Shown here piece after piece: positions 36,901 to 51,900 of a stretch of DNA of 64,000 nt. The notes under the pieces are model-generated. The model saw only the letters and a list, made by a program, of their open reading frames with translations. It had not been told where the DNA came from and searched no databases. The translations under genes were made by a program, and so were the position numbers. Position 1 is the first letter of the stretch, and each line of letters starts with the position of its first letter. Location: positions 18,015,970-18,079,969 of the forward strand of contig JABBOT010000007.1 of NCBI GenBank assembly GCA_016165875.1, written 5' to 3'. Source of the stretch: Acanthopleura granulata (taxonomy: Eukaryota > Mollusca > Polyplacophora > Chitonida > Chitonidae).

Positions 36901-39900
36901 ACAGTGCATGCACGAAAGCAACTGTGTTGAAACATTTACTCGTGTGGTCTATTTCTTCATGTATATGATGGGCCTAATATTATTCTTGACTTCAGATTGC
37001 ACTAAGATAAACATGTAGTCGGATATTTCTTTATTTCGTTCCGAAAAAGGGGTTGATATAAGTGAAATAATGTCTCTTTCTGCTTAAGGCAGTTATAAAG
37101 GAGTGATTGTTACACGTGGTGTGTGTAAACCAAATCAGTACCGCCTCATATCCTACCTAATTCCAAAGGTCAATTTTGTTGGCGATAAACATCCAAAGGG
37201 CAATAGGAAGTTTGTTAGACAGTTTATGTGTGTCACAAACGTCACACGGTTCCCGTTATAAACGCGTACGACTGGAGTTGCAGCGTTACCACGACCGCTT
37301 CAGCCTGGAGTAAATGTGTTCAGTCATCATACCCCTCCCTACTAACCCCGTTGTAAAATAATCCGCTGCTGACGTCATGTGAACACCTATAAGCTTAATT
37401 GTTACAGGTAAATCTTAGTTGTTGAGAAGTGTTTACCTCATTCAATGTGCCCTGAAGCGTGACAGATGACGTACAAGACCCACGACAAGGGTTCACTAAT
37501 GAGACCACAATAACTCAGAATTAGCACGATTACTTCCAGGCCATATGGTTGACCTGTAAAATACTAAGTAATCTTAACAACATCTGTGCTTTATCATATA
37601 TTTAGCTTTCACCCCACGTGGTATGAATAAATCCCTGCTCTCCTGATTTTTTCTTGTGTTTCTGTCCGTTGCAATCTGTCTTCACGTAACTCCCGAATTC
37701 AAATCCACGTCCCGTAGATTAACAAAATCATTTTGGAAGGAACATCTTGAAAGCTATGCCAGATGTTATCTGTATGTTATGTTCTAAAATCAGTTGTTTC
37801 TAAACCCTTTGATACCGTGCGGGATCATTTCTGTTCAGTTCCGTGTGGTGACCGTGCAGTAATGTGCGGTGAAAGTTTCTGAGAAATATTCTGTGTATGT
37901 CACACAACTGTGAGTGGTAGTAATCCAAACTAGCATTCTAGACAGGCAGGCGGCACGGCACCAGATAACACAGTTTTATGGGACGCTGTTCCATTTTCTC
38001 ATCTCGGCCGTGAACTATATTCTACCGTTGCTTGTTGTTATTGTCATTGTGAAATAAATGTCGACGAAACCTATCTCTAAGCCTAGGCGCGTTGCCTCGC
38101 ACGGCCCTCGTCCGCAAAATCTTATATGTCAAATTGTAGGTTTCCTAGAAAAAGTAGCCAGATGAAAATAAACACTCGAACTTCTCTTTGGATAAAAACT
38201 GGGCTGTTACCCAACTGTCTTGAACGACGGCTTACAAAAGTGAAGGATGAGAACAAATGCATGTTGATTTTATTGACTTTGGGGAAAAGCTTGGAGATGT
38301 ACATTACGCGTAGAAAAGCGCGATGATGTCCTGCAGGAAAGACTGACACATGTAAGGCCAACTTGTATACTGTGCGCCACAAACACACTGTGTCGTGATA
38401 CTGGAACTGGAGAATAAAACAATAGTGGATAATGGGTCGATGTTGGAAACGGGCAAACAAGAGCGCGAATCTTCGTTTGCACACGGAGATGTATGGCTGT
38501 CTTTTCTATAGCTTTCCATTTAATAATTCGTGACTGCGATTCCTTGAACAAAGAGAGCTCTTATTCCTCAGCACAAGCAGTAAATATGGCTGTTTATTCA
38601 CTGTTTGTCCCCAGGATGTGGGACACGATACATTCTGTCTAGGATGACGCGGGGGGGGGGGTAGTGAGATCAATGGGAGTTTACGTCACTGTGCGCTCTC
38701 TATTAAACCTGTCGCGGACGTAGATGTTGACGTTATCTATTTAGTTATGCGCCTTATTTTTGCAACTGTAAATTGTCCCGTTTCTTTGTATTTCACAATG
38801 AACAAATGCAGCTGCTAATCAGAATAGCCTTTGATCTGTGAAATATAAATTCAGTCTTATGGCTTGGGGTTTGGTCGTACATAAAACATGTATATCTATA
38901 TTGTGTATATATGAAGAGGGGCTTTCAGTGCCTGAGATGATTATGACGCTGTATCGCTGAGACCATACATGCTGGGCTATTCATCAGCCATTAAGGTCGC
39001 CTGTTCGAATCCAGCAGTTGCGGCTACGATTTACTGGTTTACTTCTGACACTCCTCCATCCTTAAATATGACCGCCGTCAGGTCAGTGAGAGACATGTGA
39101 GCATTAAGCACCAAGGAAATAAATAAAATTAACATATATATATATATATGAAATAAAGTGAGGTATATGTATTGCCGTCTTGGTAGTGGTTTGGATACAG
39201 TTACATGGTTACACACCAAAGATTCTGACAGACACGCGATTGAAAACTTTTCTTTTTTACCGGTGAAACCACAGTACAAATTCGTTGCTACAATGTATGT
39301 TGTACGTAACTGAGGTAGTAATGTTTTGCTGGCGTTTTTGTTTCAGATTTAACCTCCGACGTCGTGACACAGTATCTCAATGAAAACCCAGAGTTCCTGG
39401 ACCGCTACGTCTCTACACACGTCAACCACGAACGTCTTGAGAAATGGTCTAATCGGCGCCTCTCTAACAGCAAACAGAGTAACAGACAACGCTTGACAGA
39501 GTCTGGACAGATCAATCGTAAGATAGTCTCTCATCGCTAGCACAAATGATCCTTGATTGTCAAATAAAGCCTTGTAAGGGTTGCCATGTTCATATTCAAT
39601 CTGATGAAATAATAGCAACATTGGGGGAGATCCATATGGACCATATTGAATGATGCACTTTTCTTGATTTTGATAGTACTCACAACCATTAGGGTTGAGG
39701 GAGGAGATTTAGCAGCAACCTGCAGAAACATATGTTTTACACCTGACTGCTCGGTATCCTCCCACCGTAATGCTGTGCGCCGTGGTGTGTATGAAATATC
39801 ATTGGATACGCGTAAAACACCAAGCAAATAAGTAAATAAAGCTATCACTGATAAAATCCTTCAATGGTTAACACATGGATAGGTATATTTTTATACCCCC

Positions 39901-42900
39901 AAAAACCTCAAATTTTGATGTGTTGTAGGAGATTCTCAAGAAAACAGAAAACCAACAGTGGCCAAATGGAAAGTAAGTAAATTTTACTTTTGTAAATATC
40001 GTTGACAAACTGTAGTATATATTGTTTCAGTTCTTGCAGATAAATGATGGTACCAGTCAACATAGCGGTAACGCTGTCAGAGGATTAGCCTCCACATTTT
40101 TGGCAATCACTTCCTAAAAACCCCAGCCAGTTTTAGCAATAGTATGGACAGACAATGTCACCATGTTATAACAACTTCGCTGTGAGGCTTCACACGGGAC
40201 GCGGCGAGATGTGAACACATTCATGTTGATGCCACCCACTGTATTACTGGTTGCCTTACTTTCAGTCCTGTCTACAAGCCGACAAATGGAAGCTACTGCA
40301 AGATTTAACGCGGGATGTGAACCAGTTGTCCAATCGGAGCCAAATACTGTACGAGCTGGCCTGCTGTATGGCGTCCGGTGAGAACTGTTATAACCTCGCT
40401 GATTGGTGAACTGCTATCTGCTCATTGTGAGCGAAATTACATACAGATACGGTAACAGCTGTAAACATATAAAGCTGTCATATTGTGCATCATCCTCAGT
40501 CGGTTAGCGCGCTATCGCAGCACAATGACCCGAAGCCTCCCACCAATACGTTCGCTGTAAGTTCAAGACCAGCTCATGCTGGCTTCCTCTCCGGCCGTAC
40601 GTGGGAAGGTCTGCCAGCAACCCGCGGATGGTCGTGGGTTTTCCCCGGGCTCTGCCCGGTTTCCTCCCACCATAATGCTGACAGCCGTCGTATAAGTGAA
40701 ATATTCTTGATGGTGTAAAACACCAATCAAATAAATAAATAAATTGTACATCATCCCAAATTCACATCATTCCCAAACAATAGAATTACTTGTTTTGTTT
40801 CTTTTGGATTCTTTTTGTTTTGTTTTTTTTTATGGGGAGGGTTGGGGGGGGGAATTCTCGTGAAACGTCATTCAGCATGGCTTCTTCAAAGCCCGCAAAA
40901 ACTATAGCATTTTAATTAAGTCAGGCAACCTTAACTTCCTTAAGCACATGCAGTGCCAAAATATGCCCGATAGTGTCATCCCTAACTTTCCCTTTCCTTT
41001 TCAGCAATCAGTGCGGACGGTTTTAACTTGTGTCTAACAGATGAAAACAACGAGGTCAGTGATGCTCATCATTGCTTTCGTCGGCTTACAAGAATATAAT
41101 ATATTGATGAGTTTCTCTTATCTTAAATAATTTTGCAATGATACTCACCAGGGTGATATTAGGGTATAGGTGTTATATACTCCAGCCCTTTTTTAAATTT
41201 CTAATTTATTCTGTATTTTTTTGTGAGTATAACTATGTGTTAACGAAGGAATTTCTTTTGTTTCTTCTGTAGGAGATTTTCCAGTACAAACCAAATGGCC
41301 AGGGGTATGTATTTCTTGTGTGTCTTACCCTGGGGTTTATATTTATGTATTCATCTGGTGTTTAATACGATAACCTGTAAAAAAAAATTGTCAAGAGCTT
41401 CCCATAAAACAACTATGGATATATCCAATGTGATCGCTGTGAGTTCAAGCCCATCTCACGCTGGCTTCCTTTCCGGTCGAACGTGGATATGTCCACTAGC
41501 AACCTGTCGATGATTGTTGGTTTGCCCCGATCTCTGTCCGGTTTCTTCTCACCATCGTGAGTGAAATATTTTTGAGTACGGCGTAAAGCACCAACGAAGT
41601 AAATAAATAAATTTACACAGCCAGGTCACCCACATCCACTTGGATAACAAAGGATATTGTCATAGTGGCAACTTTCAACTCAGTTAATCCCTGAAGGTGC
41701 AAAGATTGCTTGTAAAAGAATATACAGCATCTGGTGAGAACGCTGTGAGAAAACAAATTATTCATTAACTGAGCTATGTGTTGTTCATATTTATTTTTAC
41801 TTAATTTTTCCAGGTTAAATAATAAGGTACGTCGTTGTGTCTAAGATGGTGTTCATTATTGTGAGGTTTTTTTTCTCTCATTTCTTGAAAAATTCGGATA
41901 TTTTCAAATTAAATACTGTTATGACATAGCCTTGGTTCAAATTTTATCACCAACATTATCATATAAGCTTGAAACACATCAGATGTCGAGAGCGTGACAA
42001 ATCGTCACAAATTTGGCTGTCATGATTTCGATGCGTTCGCCATATGATGTCTGTTGTTAACAAGTAATCTCAACGTGCAGTGAGTGCAGCGTAAGGGGTT
42101 AACCTGTTAACTCGGCGAACTGGCTGTGTGTAGTGAAATCGTCGAAAGGCCCTGAGATAGTTACGAGATTATATTCACTTGTTCGATTAATCAAGAGTAT
42201 ATATAAAAGGCACCAAATGCCGCTGGCAAATAGATTGGCTTTCCGTAAACTTGATGGATATAGACAGAAAGTATGAATTTGAGTATTGTGAAATATTACA
42301 CATTTTAGAGGACCAACTCACAGGCGTTCGCCACGAATTCGGGAGATTCGGGATCTATTTTGAGTCGGGTCCTACCAAAAACTTTAACAACGGTACTCGT
42401 TGCTGCCTCGCTTGGCGCTCAACACTGAGAGATTATAGTAGGAAAACAGTACTTGGTGTTAGTATAATGTGACTGGTTGGAGTGTTATGTCTGGTGTCTT
42501 CTACATGATGTTCCTCAAGAAGACACATATAATATAGACAGAATGTATAAATACATTCTAAGCACTCCTCGTCATCATGTGACTGAAAAATTGTTAAGTT
42601 AAGTAAAACGCAAGCATGCAGACAGACATACACTTTTTAGATGACAGCGTCAGTAAAAGAGGTTTATATAATTCTCAGCTCTTGCTACCGGATAGAGGCC
42701 GTTTTATGCTCGTCGACTCCGATTTCCAGTGACATGCAGTTGCCTCCCATCTCTTGGTTTGTTAGAACTCCTCTCTATTGTTCAAAAAATAAACATATGT
42801 ACTTCATTTATATTATGGAAGTAACTTTAATGAAGCAATGGAATGTTTCAGGAAATCTCACTCAGTGCATTCAAGAAAAATCGGGAAGGGCAGTACTCTC

Positions 42901-45900
42901 TCGGCTTACGTCGCGTACACAAAGGAAAACATTCGGCTTAATGATGTAATACAGGTGAGTTTTTCCTATATCTTACACCCAACAGGGGAATACTGCAGGA
43001 ATAGTTCGAGTATATTAGTTTAAGTTTCCATCAAAGTGAACAATTATATTCACTTATGGAAAAAATAGTTTTGCGCCTAGTTTATCATTGTTGTTGACAG
43101 TCTGATGGTTCTGTGTATAACTTGTCTATATTGACAATAATTTTTAAGCTACGATCATTCCCCGCCGAACCTGGTGGTTTGTCTCCACTGCTTTAGTTTT
43201 ACTCTCCATCCTGTTGTCTTTTACAATGTATGCGTCCATGACTCTGGATTCTGCTGGTGGACTAGGCAATCCCGATGCCTGGTCCCTTTTGTATTGCTTT
43301 CATTTTACTGTTTGTTTTAAAACATGAGGACAACACAGCATTTGGATTAATTCTAGTAAAGTGACGTCTAATAAAGTCTAGTTAACATCATTACATTTTG
43401 TTGCCTAACTCTGCTGAAGCCGTGTAGCCTGTGGGCGTCTAAGGTGTTGCATTTTAAGCATTTCTATGAACAGTTGGGATTGAAGCCTGACTGAGGTATT
43501 GATTGACAAGAGGTCAAATTTTACACCGTTACCTGGTTACGTTTACCATTTGCCAAGTATCACGCTACTCTAGTTTTACACCATATGCGGCAGTCTTTTA
43601 TATTGACCAATTTCAGCAGGATTCCCGATTCCCAGAAGGTCTGGTTTCAGGAACTGACAAGGCTCAATCGGTGATCGCTCAGCCAATCATTTACTCCTCG
43701 GGGGAAATTTTAGGTAAGTGCTGTCGAGTGCTTCATTACACTTTGTTCTAGTTATTGTTCCACTCAGCTAACATTTCCTTCCTACCTTCATGCACTCCTT
43801 CGCAGCTGTTTGCGTGACACCTTGTATCTTTTTTTTGGCATTAAATGAACTCGTTGCCCAAAACTGTGGGTCGACCGAGGAGTCAAAATTACATTGTTCC
43901 GATTTAGCGAAATAAGCGTCATTAGGGCGGAGGAGGGGGGAGGGGGGTGGGCAAGCAAAACCGACATAAACAAAAGCCAAGATGTGTTGGTACGCAAATC
44001 GCTGTGTACTTTCGACAATGTTATGTCTGATTTAAATCTTGGACTTAAACAGTGTGGCAGACTATTTCAAAGCGGTTCAAATATTGAATTGAAACTTTAG
44101 TACATAACTTAACGATGATGGCCTACAGATGAAAATCGAGTTTTGTGCCGCTTTATCAGTTTCCGACAACATTTTGAAAGTTTTTGCCCTACTTTGGACT
44201 TGGACGGATTTACTTACTGACTTTTCAAAACTTGTTTTCGGTACTCCAAACTGAACAGTAACAATAGACTGTCAGACTTCTTTGTATATTGCTGACAATA
44301 AATAGAGATTTTGTCAGAGACTGATTTCCCAAACTCGACTATTAGGTTGTTTGAGATTAAGTTCCAGTTTCGAATCCCTACATAAAATTTAGGCTAAATT
44401 GTACCTACTTTTGTCCAGACCTGGACTTACGCACTTTTACAGACTCTTTCAAAACGCTGTAGCGCATTGAATGGAGACTCGGTAGGCCTACATGAATTTA
44501 CCTTGTGTTTCGCCTCATTTCGTCCATGTCTGACAAATTCTGGCCGTTTTGTGCAATTTGAAAACAGAATTTTACACAAAACCTTTGCCTGCTGAGGCCA
44601 TCGTTTGCCGTATGACCCTGCAATTGCACTACGCAATAACCATATCTTTTAAAACGTACAGTTTCTATTTATTTATTTATTTATTTATTTGATTGGTGTT
44701 ATACGCCGTACTTAAGAATATTTCACTTATACGATGGCGGCCAGCATTATAGTGGAAGGGAACCTGGCAGAACTTGAGGAAAACCCACTACCATCCACAG
44801 GTTGCTGGCGGACCTTCCCACGTACGGCCTGAGAGGAATCCAGTATGGGTTCTTGTTAAATTTGTATGCTCTCCTTATAAAGCAACGCACAGGTGGTGAC
44901 ACCAAGTGTAGAGGTAAAGGTCCAGATGTGATCTTGCGTCATCACTGAATCAGCTTCTGTTGGTCACTTGAAGATTACTGTCGCTTTAACTTTCTCATTG
45001 TGCTGTACGTTGGCTAAAATGGCGTCGTATTAAATGAATTACGGTGTCTTACTTTAACCTAAATAGAAATTACTGGTGCATTTCCTTTTTGGAACCTTGC
45101 TTTTAGAGTGGTCTGAAATTTTCATGCCAAAATTCAGAAGTTTTCTTTTAAGTTCAAATTTAAGGCCAGGACTAATACCATAAGTTAAGTCTGAACCAAG
45201 TCTAAAAATCCTGTTTGAACCTATGGCCAGACCGCTGGGTCTTCTGTGTTATTTGGCGAAAATAATAATGGATTGATTTTGGTTTCGCTATGGCTGAGAG
45301 ATTCGATATAACACGTTCTATTATGTTCATGTTACCCTATATTCTGTAGGTGTGGTGGAATTATACAGAAATGTTGGATGTCCTTACTTCAGCTCTGAAG
45401 ACCAAGAGGTATGGTTACACAGTCTGACCACAATTGTGACAATTTTGAATTTTAAAACAAAGTCATTATGTGCAATGTTCGACGCTCGACCTGTTCTTCA
45501 ATGAATAGATATCGTAATTTCTAATAAAACAGTGAAAATTAGTCACATTTTGAAAGCTTACGTCATGTGTTGTATTGAACACACAACAAGTAAACAATGA
45601 AATCCAGGTGACGTCTAGAGAAAGACCAATGCTACGGCTCCTTCACCACAAGACTGCGTGGTTTTAATGCAGATTTCAGTTATATTTAGGCATACAAAGC
45701 AAAATGAAAGTATGTCTGTAATAGAGCAATTGCCCTTGTTTCTGATGGTTATTTTGCGTCCTTCCACCAGGTGGTGAAGTGGTATCTCTTGTGGACCGAT
45801 ATTATTGTGCAATACCACGAGGTACCGTCATCTGTGTTATCCATGTTTAACATGCTATTTATAGTGAGCTTTTGACTAATACATATGTGCTTTACGCACA

Positions 45901-48900
45901 GTATTACGCAATCATATATCCTGATATTAACCAAGCGCCGAACCGATTCTTGGACACATTACATAACCGACATAAAAACGCTGTTACACTTCATTGGATG
46001 CATTTGATTTATATAATCGGAAAAAGAAATCACCAGGCTTCGGCTATGTTTATCGAAAAGTATCGAAACCAAACTCTAGTGTGTCATAACTAAGCGTGTC
46101 CTTGAATCGGCTCTATAATCGTCATAATAATATGTCCGATAGCTTTGCTACTAACCCCGTGTTTCTTCTTTTAGATGGTAGCAAAATTCCTGCTGTGGGG
46201 AAGTGTGGCAGTTCACTTTGCAGAGGTATCATTCCTAACTTATTTCGTCACCGCTCACCGATCGCAAATTGTCCATTCACTTGCATGCAGGGATCATGGG
46301 TGTCGTGTTTAATATCACAGGTCAAACACAGCGCCTCCTATGGAGCACAATAAAATCTATACCTGCTCTACACAAAGTCCCATGTGAAATATTAAATAGC
46401 AGCGCTTAAGCGGTATTGTGTAGTATTGCGTAGACGGCGTTGTGGCCTGAGTGTTATACCTTCCAGAGGGTTATGATATTTATAGCCGTGTTACTGTTTC
46501 ACCATATGAGGATAGACAACACACGTAGATATCTAAATTGCACTTTGACATTGATTCATTTCTGACAGTCGATAAATAGAGCGATAATGCAAGTGACGCC
46601 ATGCTTGTGCGCTTTGCATCATGTGATATGAAGTGGAATTAGATCAGCTTACAGACTGGAAATGATGCTTGCTTAAAGCAAAATTCCATACTGTGGTTGT
46701 CCATGCTTCCTGGATGGCGATTCTCACATCTGATCCCTCGCATGGATTCCCATGATTCATTGCGGGTTTATATAATGGCGTCATTATGCCACCGACTTAC
46801 AAACACGTAAAAATTGCAATAGATATATTCAGTATAGTGAGAGCGTGATTAGTGTTCACTGTTGAATATAGTCATGTGTGATAAAGTAATTATACAGTTT
46901 ACATATCACCTTTAGCTTCATTTCTCAGTTGCGAACCTACGAGACATATGCGTTAATCCACTCTCCCTCTAACTGTCTATTTCCATCTGTTCCGACGTCA
47001 CGTGGTCATCCAGGTGTGCTTGTCATTGAAGGTTGGTTATATCACGGGACTACAGTAAAGTCGACACGACTTGATCTTTCGGTTGTTGCTGTTGTTGTTT
47101 TAGTCGTAGACCTTTGGGCTTGAGTCTTGCCTGCTGAAATCAAGGTTTTTTGTCTCCGTTCACGTAGCATTTTATTTCTCTTATACTCAGAACTGTGTGG
47201 TGTACTAACAACCATTTCATTCTTACTTTTTACTCCGTGTAATTTTGAAACACAGCGAATTTAGTTAATTTTTATATTATCGTATTATTTTGATGGTGTG
47301 ATGATTCCAACCTTGCTAATAATTTGTATCTTTTTACCCCAATTACTCTTTTTTATTACAACGAAGCGGTTATTTTGCTTCACCTTTGCATCCTGTATTC
47401 TTCCATTAATGCTTCATCATCATTTATAGCGATCTTCGTGAGCTGAGCGAAGTTATAAGCGTTTATAAATCGACATTGCAAGATCAAAATGTATTTCAGA
47501 AATATTTCACAGCCCACTAGTGGGCTTATCTTTGTCTATATCTCCGTTTGGAACTATGTGCCTGATGCAATCTGACGTTTATCGGTTGCATCAAGGTTTA
47601 GTGGCGTGAAGTATGTCACGGAATATACACTGACATGCGTATTACTTTCAAAAATGACAAATAACCCATGCAACAGAAGAAGTTTTAGGAGAAAATTTAT
47701 TAAATAACGGGAAAATACGTGAGTGTGTGACCGGAAATAGATTTGAGGTTATCTGACATGGAGTTCTCGTATTGATTGTGTCCCATCTTATAGGCATAGA
47801 CCTTTGTTTTTGCGGTAGGTATATGTATTCTATTTCCCCTTCATACATGTATGTTGTCAGCAGAGCGAAGCTTGTTGTGTTCATTCGCTTCGGTCAGCTC
47901 ACTACATTGGTAGTATAATTCATGAACTTATTGAAGATGGGAAAAACCACTGATTGTATGGCGTACGCAAAATGAAGGCCAAACTATCCAGTTCATGTGT
48001 AGTGTTACACGTTAAATGACGTAAGTAACTATGACGATGTACGTGTCTCGGTACCAAGGATTCCAGATATGACGACTGGTTGCAGTTTTGCTTTCATAAT
48101 AATAATAGTGACATTTTTCCAAGGCACATAGATATTTGAACATGCAAAAAATCTTGATTTTTCACAGATGTACCATGCAATGACGAGGCAACGGAAACTC
48201 AACGACTTCCTGCTAACCGTCACCAAGTAAGTCAACCATACTTGGCATCATATTGCGTCCCAAACACTGCTACTTGAAGTTAATCATCCTTCAAACCTTG
48301 TAAAGCTAAACTAACATATTACTTGTTAAAGTATTATATTTTTATGAAAATTGATTATACTTACACCTTTATACTCTAGATACAGTCAAATTTTCAGCGA
48401 CTATCCTTTTACTGTATACTTGATTTGGTTCTAATACATTTATTACAGGTCAATATTTCAAGACATCGTCAGTATGGACACTCTTATAATGAAGATTATG
48501 GTGAGGAACTATACAGAAATTATCTCTGACGAATCAACTACGGCTATATATACTTAAAATGTTTTTCTAAGTTTTTTTTACCGAGGTTAACTTATTTGGA
48601 GTAAGGTGATCTTCTTAATTTCTAAAAATGAATTTTAAAATCACTGAGATAGTTCCGTTTCATATTTGTAATGTTTGTTTTGTGTTTCAGGTAATTGCTT
48701 CTTAATTCTCTTCATTTATTTGATTGTGATATAACGACACTCTTTATTCTGCAAAAGATCTGAATTCTGGGGGACCTGGGGGACTTCTTCACCCAGACCT
48801 ATGTCGCCATTCGTTGTTTTCCTCGCTGGGCTCTCCCTAACCGTTTTTTCTTTCAAAATTAGTGACATTCGCATTTCAAATGCCCGCCATTTTTATGCTT

Positions 48901-51900
48901 AAAATGCCATCTCGCCGTTCCAGGCTAAAGTTTCTCGAGAGCCTATCACTTAACTTAGCGGCGACATTAAATACATTGCAAATCGTATTCCTATTCAGAG
49001 TACCTTGTAGCAAAGGCAGTGGACAATCTGAAAATACCAAGTCGAAAGTGTTACTATGAAATGTTTCAGCTTTATCTTAATAGCCGTAGAAAGCAGCTTC
49101 AATCTCAAACAAAATCTCAAGGCCATTGACGGACACCGGGCCGTGAATGGAGACCATTTTGACCACGGCTGCCCCGTTGTAGCGTATTTAACAGCGCGCA
49201 GCGTAAAATGCGAATGTCACTCATAGAATTAGAAATTTATCCCACGGTGTTGCCTAAAACATGGGGCTGATTATGTGGTGTGATAAAAATGTGGTGTGAT
49301 AAAAATTTATCATTTAAATGTTTATGTCCAGAATTTTGCTCAAAAGTTGGTGAACGCAGATCGAGCCTCGTTGTTTCTGTTGGATAACCACACCCACGAA
49401 CTGTACGCCCGAATATTTGACGTGGGCACTGATCAGCGGCAGGACAAAAGCAACCGAGAAATCAGGTTAGCTTTCGGTGCAGAGGATATAGTAACACAGG
49501 ATCTCGTCACAAGGAAGGGTTGTAGACACTGCCATTTTGTACATTGTTTCAGACGATGATGCCATTTTAGCAAATGTCAGTATGGGTACAGTTAATTAGT
49601 CACTCAAACCATAGTACTCCCTCGCGTTAGCGTTATTTTTTTTCTCATCTTCGATCTTTCAAACACTGCCATGAAACTGAGCAGTTTGACCTTGTACGGC
49701 TTACATTGCCTGAAGCAATAGTTCAAATTAAGCAGTGATCTATACAGAAACGTATCACACAGATGTCATATACCTTATGGTAGATGTCCCTGTCAGTTCT
49801 CTGTGGAACGTGGAAATATAATCCAAAATGGGACATCGCTTTAACCAAATCACACCCCAAGTTCGGACTTTAAAAAGCATCCTGGTAACAATAAAACAGA
49901 AAGAACATGGATAATATTTGCACGTTTCACAAGAGAAAAGATTTTTTCTTTCTGTTCAAATGGACTCGTAGAAGTTCTCTATTAAGTAATTGTGTGCAAA
50001 AAACTTATCTGTGTATTCTTTGACAGAACTATGCGAAAAAGCTTGTGAGTGCTGATAGAGCGTCCCTGTTCTTGGTCGATATGCGTTCACGTGAACTGTA
50101 CGCCCGAATATTTGACACGGGCACCAGTGAAGAGCCAGACAAAAATCCCGTGCTGCAAAAAGAGATAAGGTCTCTGAGTGTCACATGACCTAGCACGTGC
50201 TCGTTTGTAGCCTGTAGTGTTGTCATCACCGCTAACCAAAACATCGGCTTTTTTTATACGTTTTTACTTGATTTATTTTTTAATTTTATGTTTTATCTTC
50301 ATATATTTTTGTATTTCCTCTTTCTATAAGAGCACCTCTGTTTTGTGTTTTTCTGGCAATATTTTAAGTTTTGATCTAATATGAAAAGTAACTACAGACG
50401 GTATATTTTTTAAAGGTTCATCTAAAATATTAAACTAATTAAAATATACAAATAAAACTAATATTTTTGTACCAGCTAATAATTTTATTCCTTGAAAAGA
50501 AAATTAAGGTAACCTTAAAAACTGGGCTGACGTTTTTGCAGTTCATTTGTAAACAAATAGTTTTCAAAGTACAGGTTTTATTTGAACGATTGGTAACAAT
50601 ATTTGGAAATCTACAATTATCTACACAACTACAATTTTGACGTAAAAGCAAAGGTTTAGTAGAGGTAATTTTTTTTTTCAACAGTCATAACGTGAATGGC
50701 AAGAGAAATAATCACGCGAAAGAGTTGATGTGAAGTAATGAACATTTCTTCTCACTCTTCTCTATGGATATGCCTCGTAGTAGTTAATGTCCATATTTAA
50801 AATATTTCCATTTTGGTTCGAATTTTTCTGAACAGATTTACAGGGGGCATTCTCAAATATTTTGACTGCTACACAAATTGTCCCTTTTTAGTCTTAATAC
50901 AGTCGTATATGCTCATTATAGGTAACGCCGGACTTAGATAACGCATATGCTTCGTAGGTGACTTTGGTCTGCGTTAAATCCTTTGGAACATTGTAAAGCT
51001 GTAAGTCTAATTACAGTCTGCCCTTTCGGGAGTATCTGTATAGCCTCGCCGTGTAGACCTAGGGGTAGCGAATTTGGTTACAGCAGCACAAGTGAACAGT
51101 TTGACCTCTACACGTGTGAAACTGACACACTTCTGATTGAATCACACCCTCAGTTATTGTTCCCGCACTTTTGTCCCATTATTTTTCAGTGTTCACTCCA
51201 CTTCCATAGCCTAGTTTGCGGAATATTCCTACTTTCATTATCAATATATTTCAGTCTATGTTCATTTTCGATTTGGTATATTTCTGGTGGTTGAACAGTG
51301 TTTTATGGAATAATTGTGAGTTTGATTAACTTCATTGTTAATGAAATAATAGTAATACGCATAGTAATTATTAATTATTTGATTAATTGTTAATTATTTG
51401 CAACGGATGGCCTATTCATAATGTTTAAAATAATGATTAAAATAAGGATTAAAATCTTCTGAAATCACAAGCTCACGTATGCAAACTTTGGTCGGTTAGC
51501 TACAGTTTTGCGAGAAAATGATTATCTGGTTACGAAGCATATTTTGAGACGTAATTCAACAAAAACTCGGCGTCCGTCAATAACACTCTGTCTTAATTCC
51601 TCTTTCAGATTTCCCATGGACAAAGGAGTGGCAGGTCATGTGGCATCTACAGGACAAATTCTGAACATTTCAGACGCTTATAAGGACGACAGATTCAACA
51701 GGTGAGTCACTGGTGTCGCGAAATTACCGTAGGTAAATAGAGATAAACTGACAAAGAGGCCGGATTTCACCTACCACACTGTTGTCGCTGCTCTGGTTTT
51801 ACTCTCTACGCTGTAGCCTATTAAATTGTATTCATGCATTGTGGACTCAGCATCCAAGAGGCCTTGTACCTTTGTATTGTTTTCATGTTTTATGTACATG

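Larger units (their letters stand above)
29716..39346 (+). other. Intron interval rich in minisatellites
   Basis: About 9.6 kb with four tandem-repeat blocks (30.9-31.8, 33.2-33.75, 33.76-33.9, 34.7-35.0 kb), a TG microsatellite, a G-rich tract and one SINE. No conserved exon was recognised apart from the weak candidate at 38058. Confidence 0.5.

Noticed and set aside
41814..41826. A 13-nt microexon bounded by ttttttccag and gtacgt
   Set aside because: Splice-like ends are good, but including it after the exon ending at 41304 shifts the frame so that the next exon (42852) hits a stop. Direct joining of 41304 to 42852 gives the PDE10-like reading.
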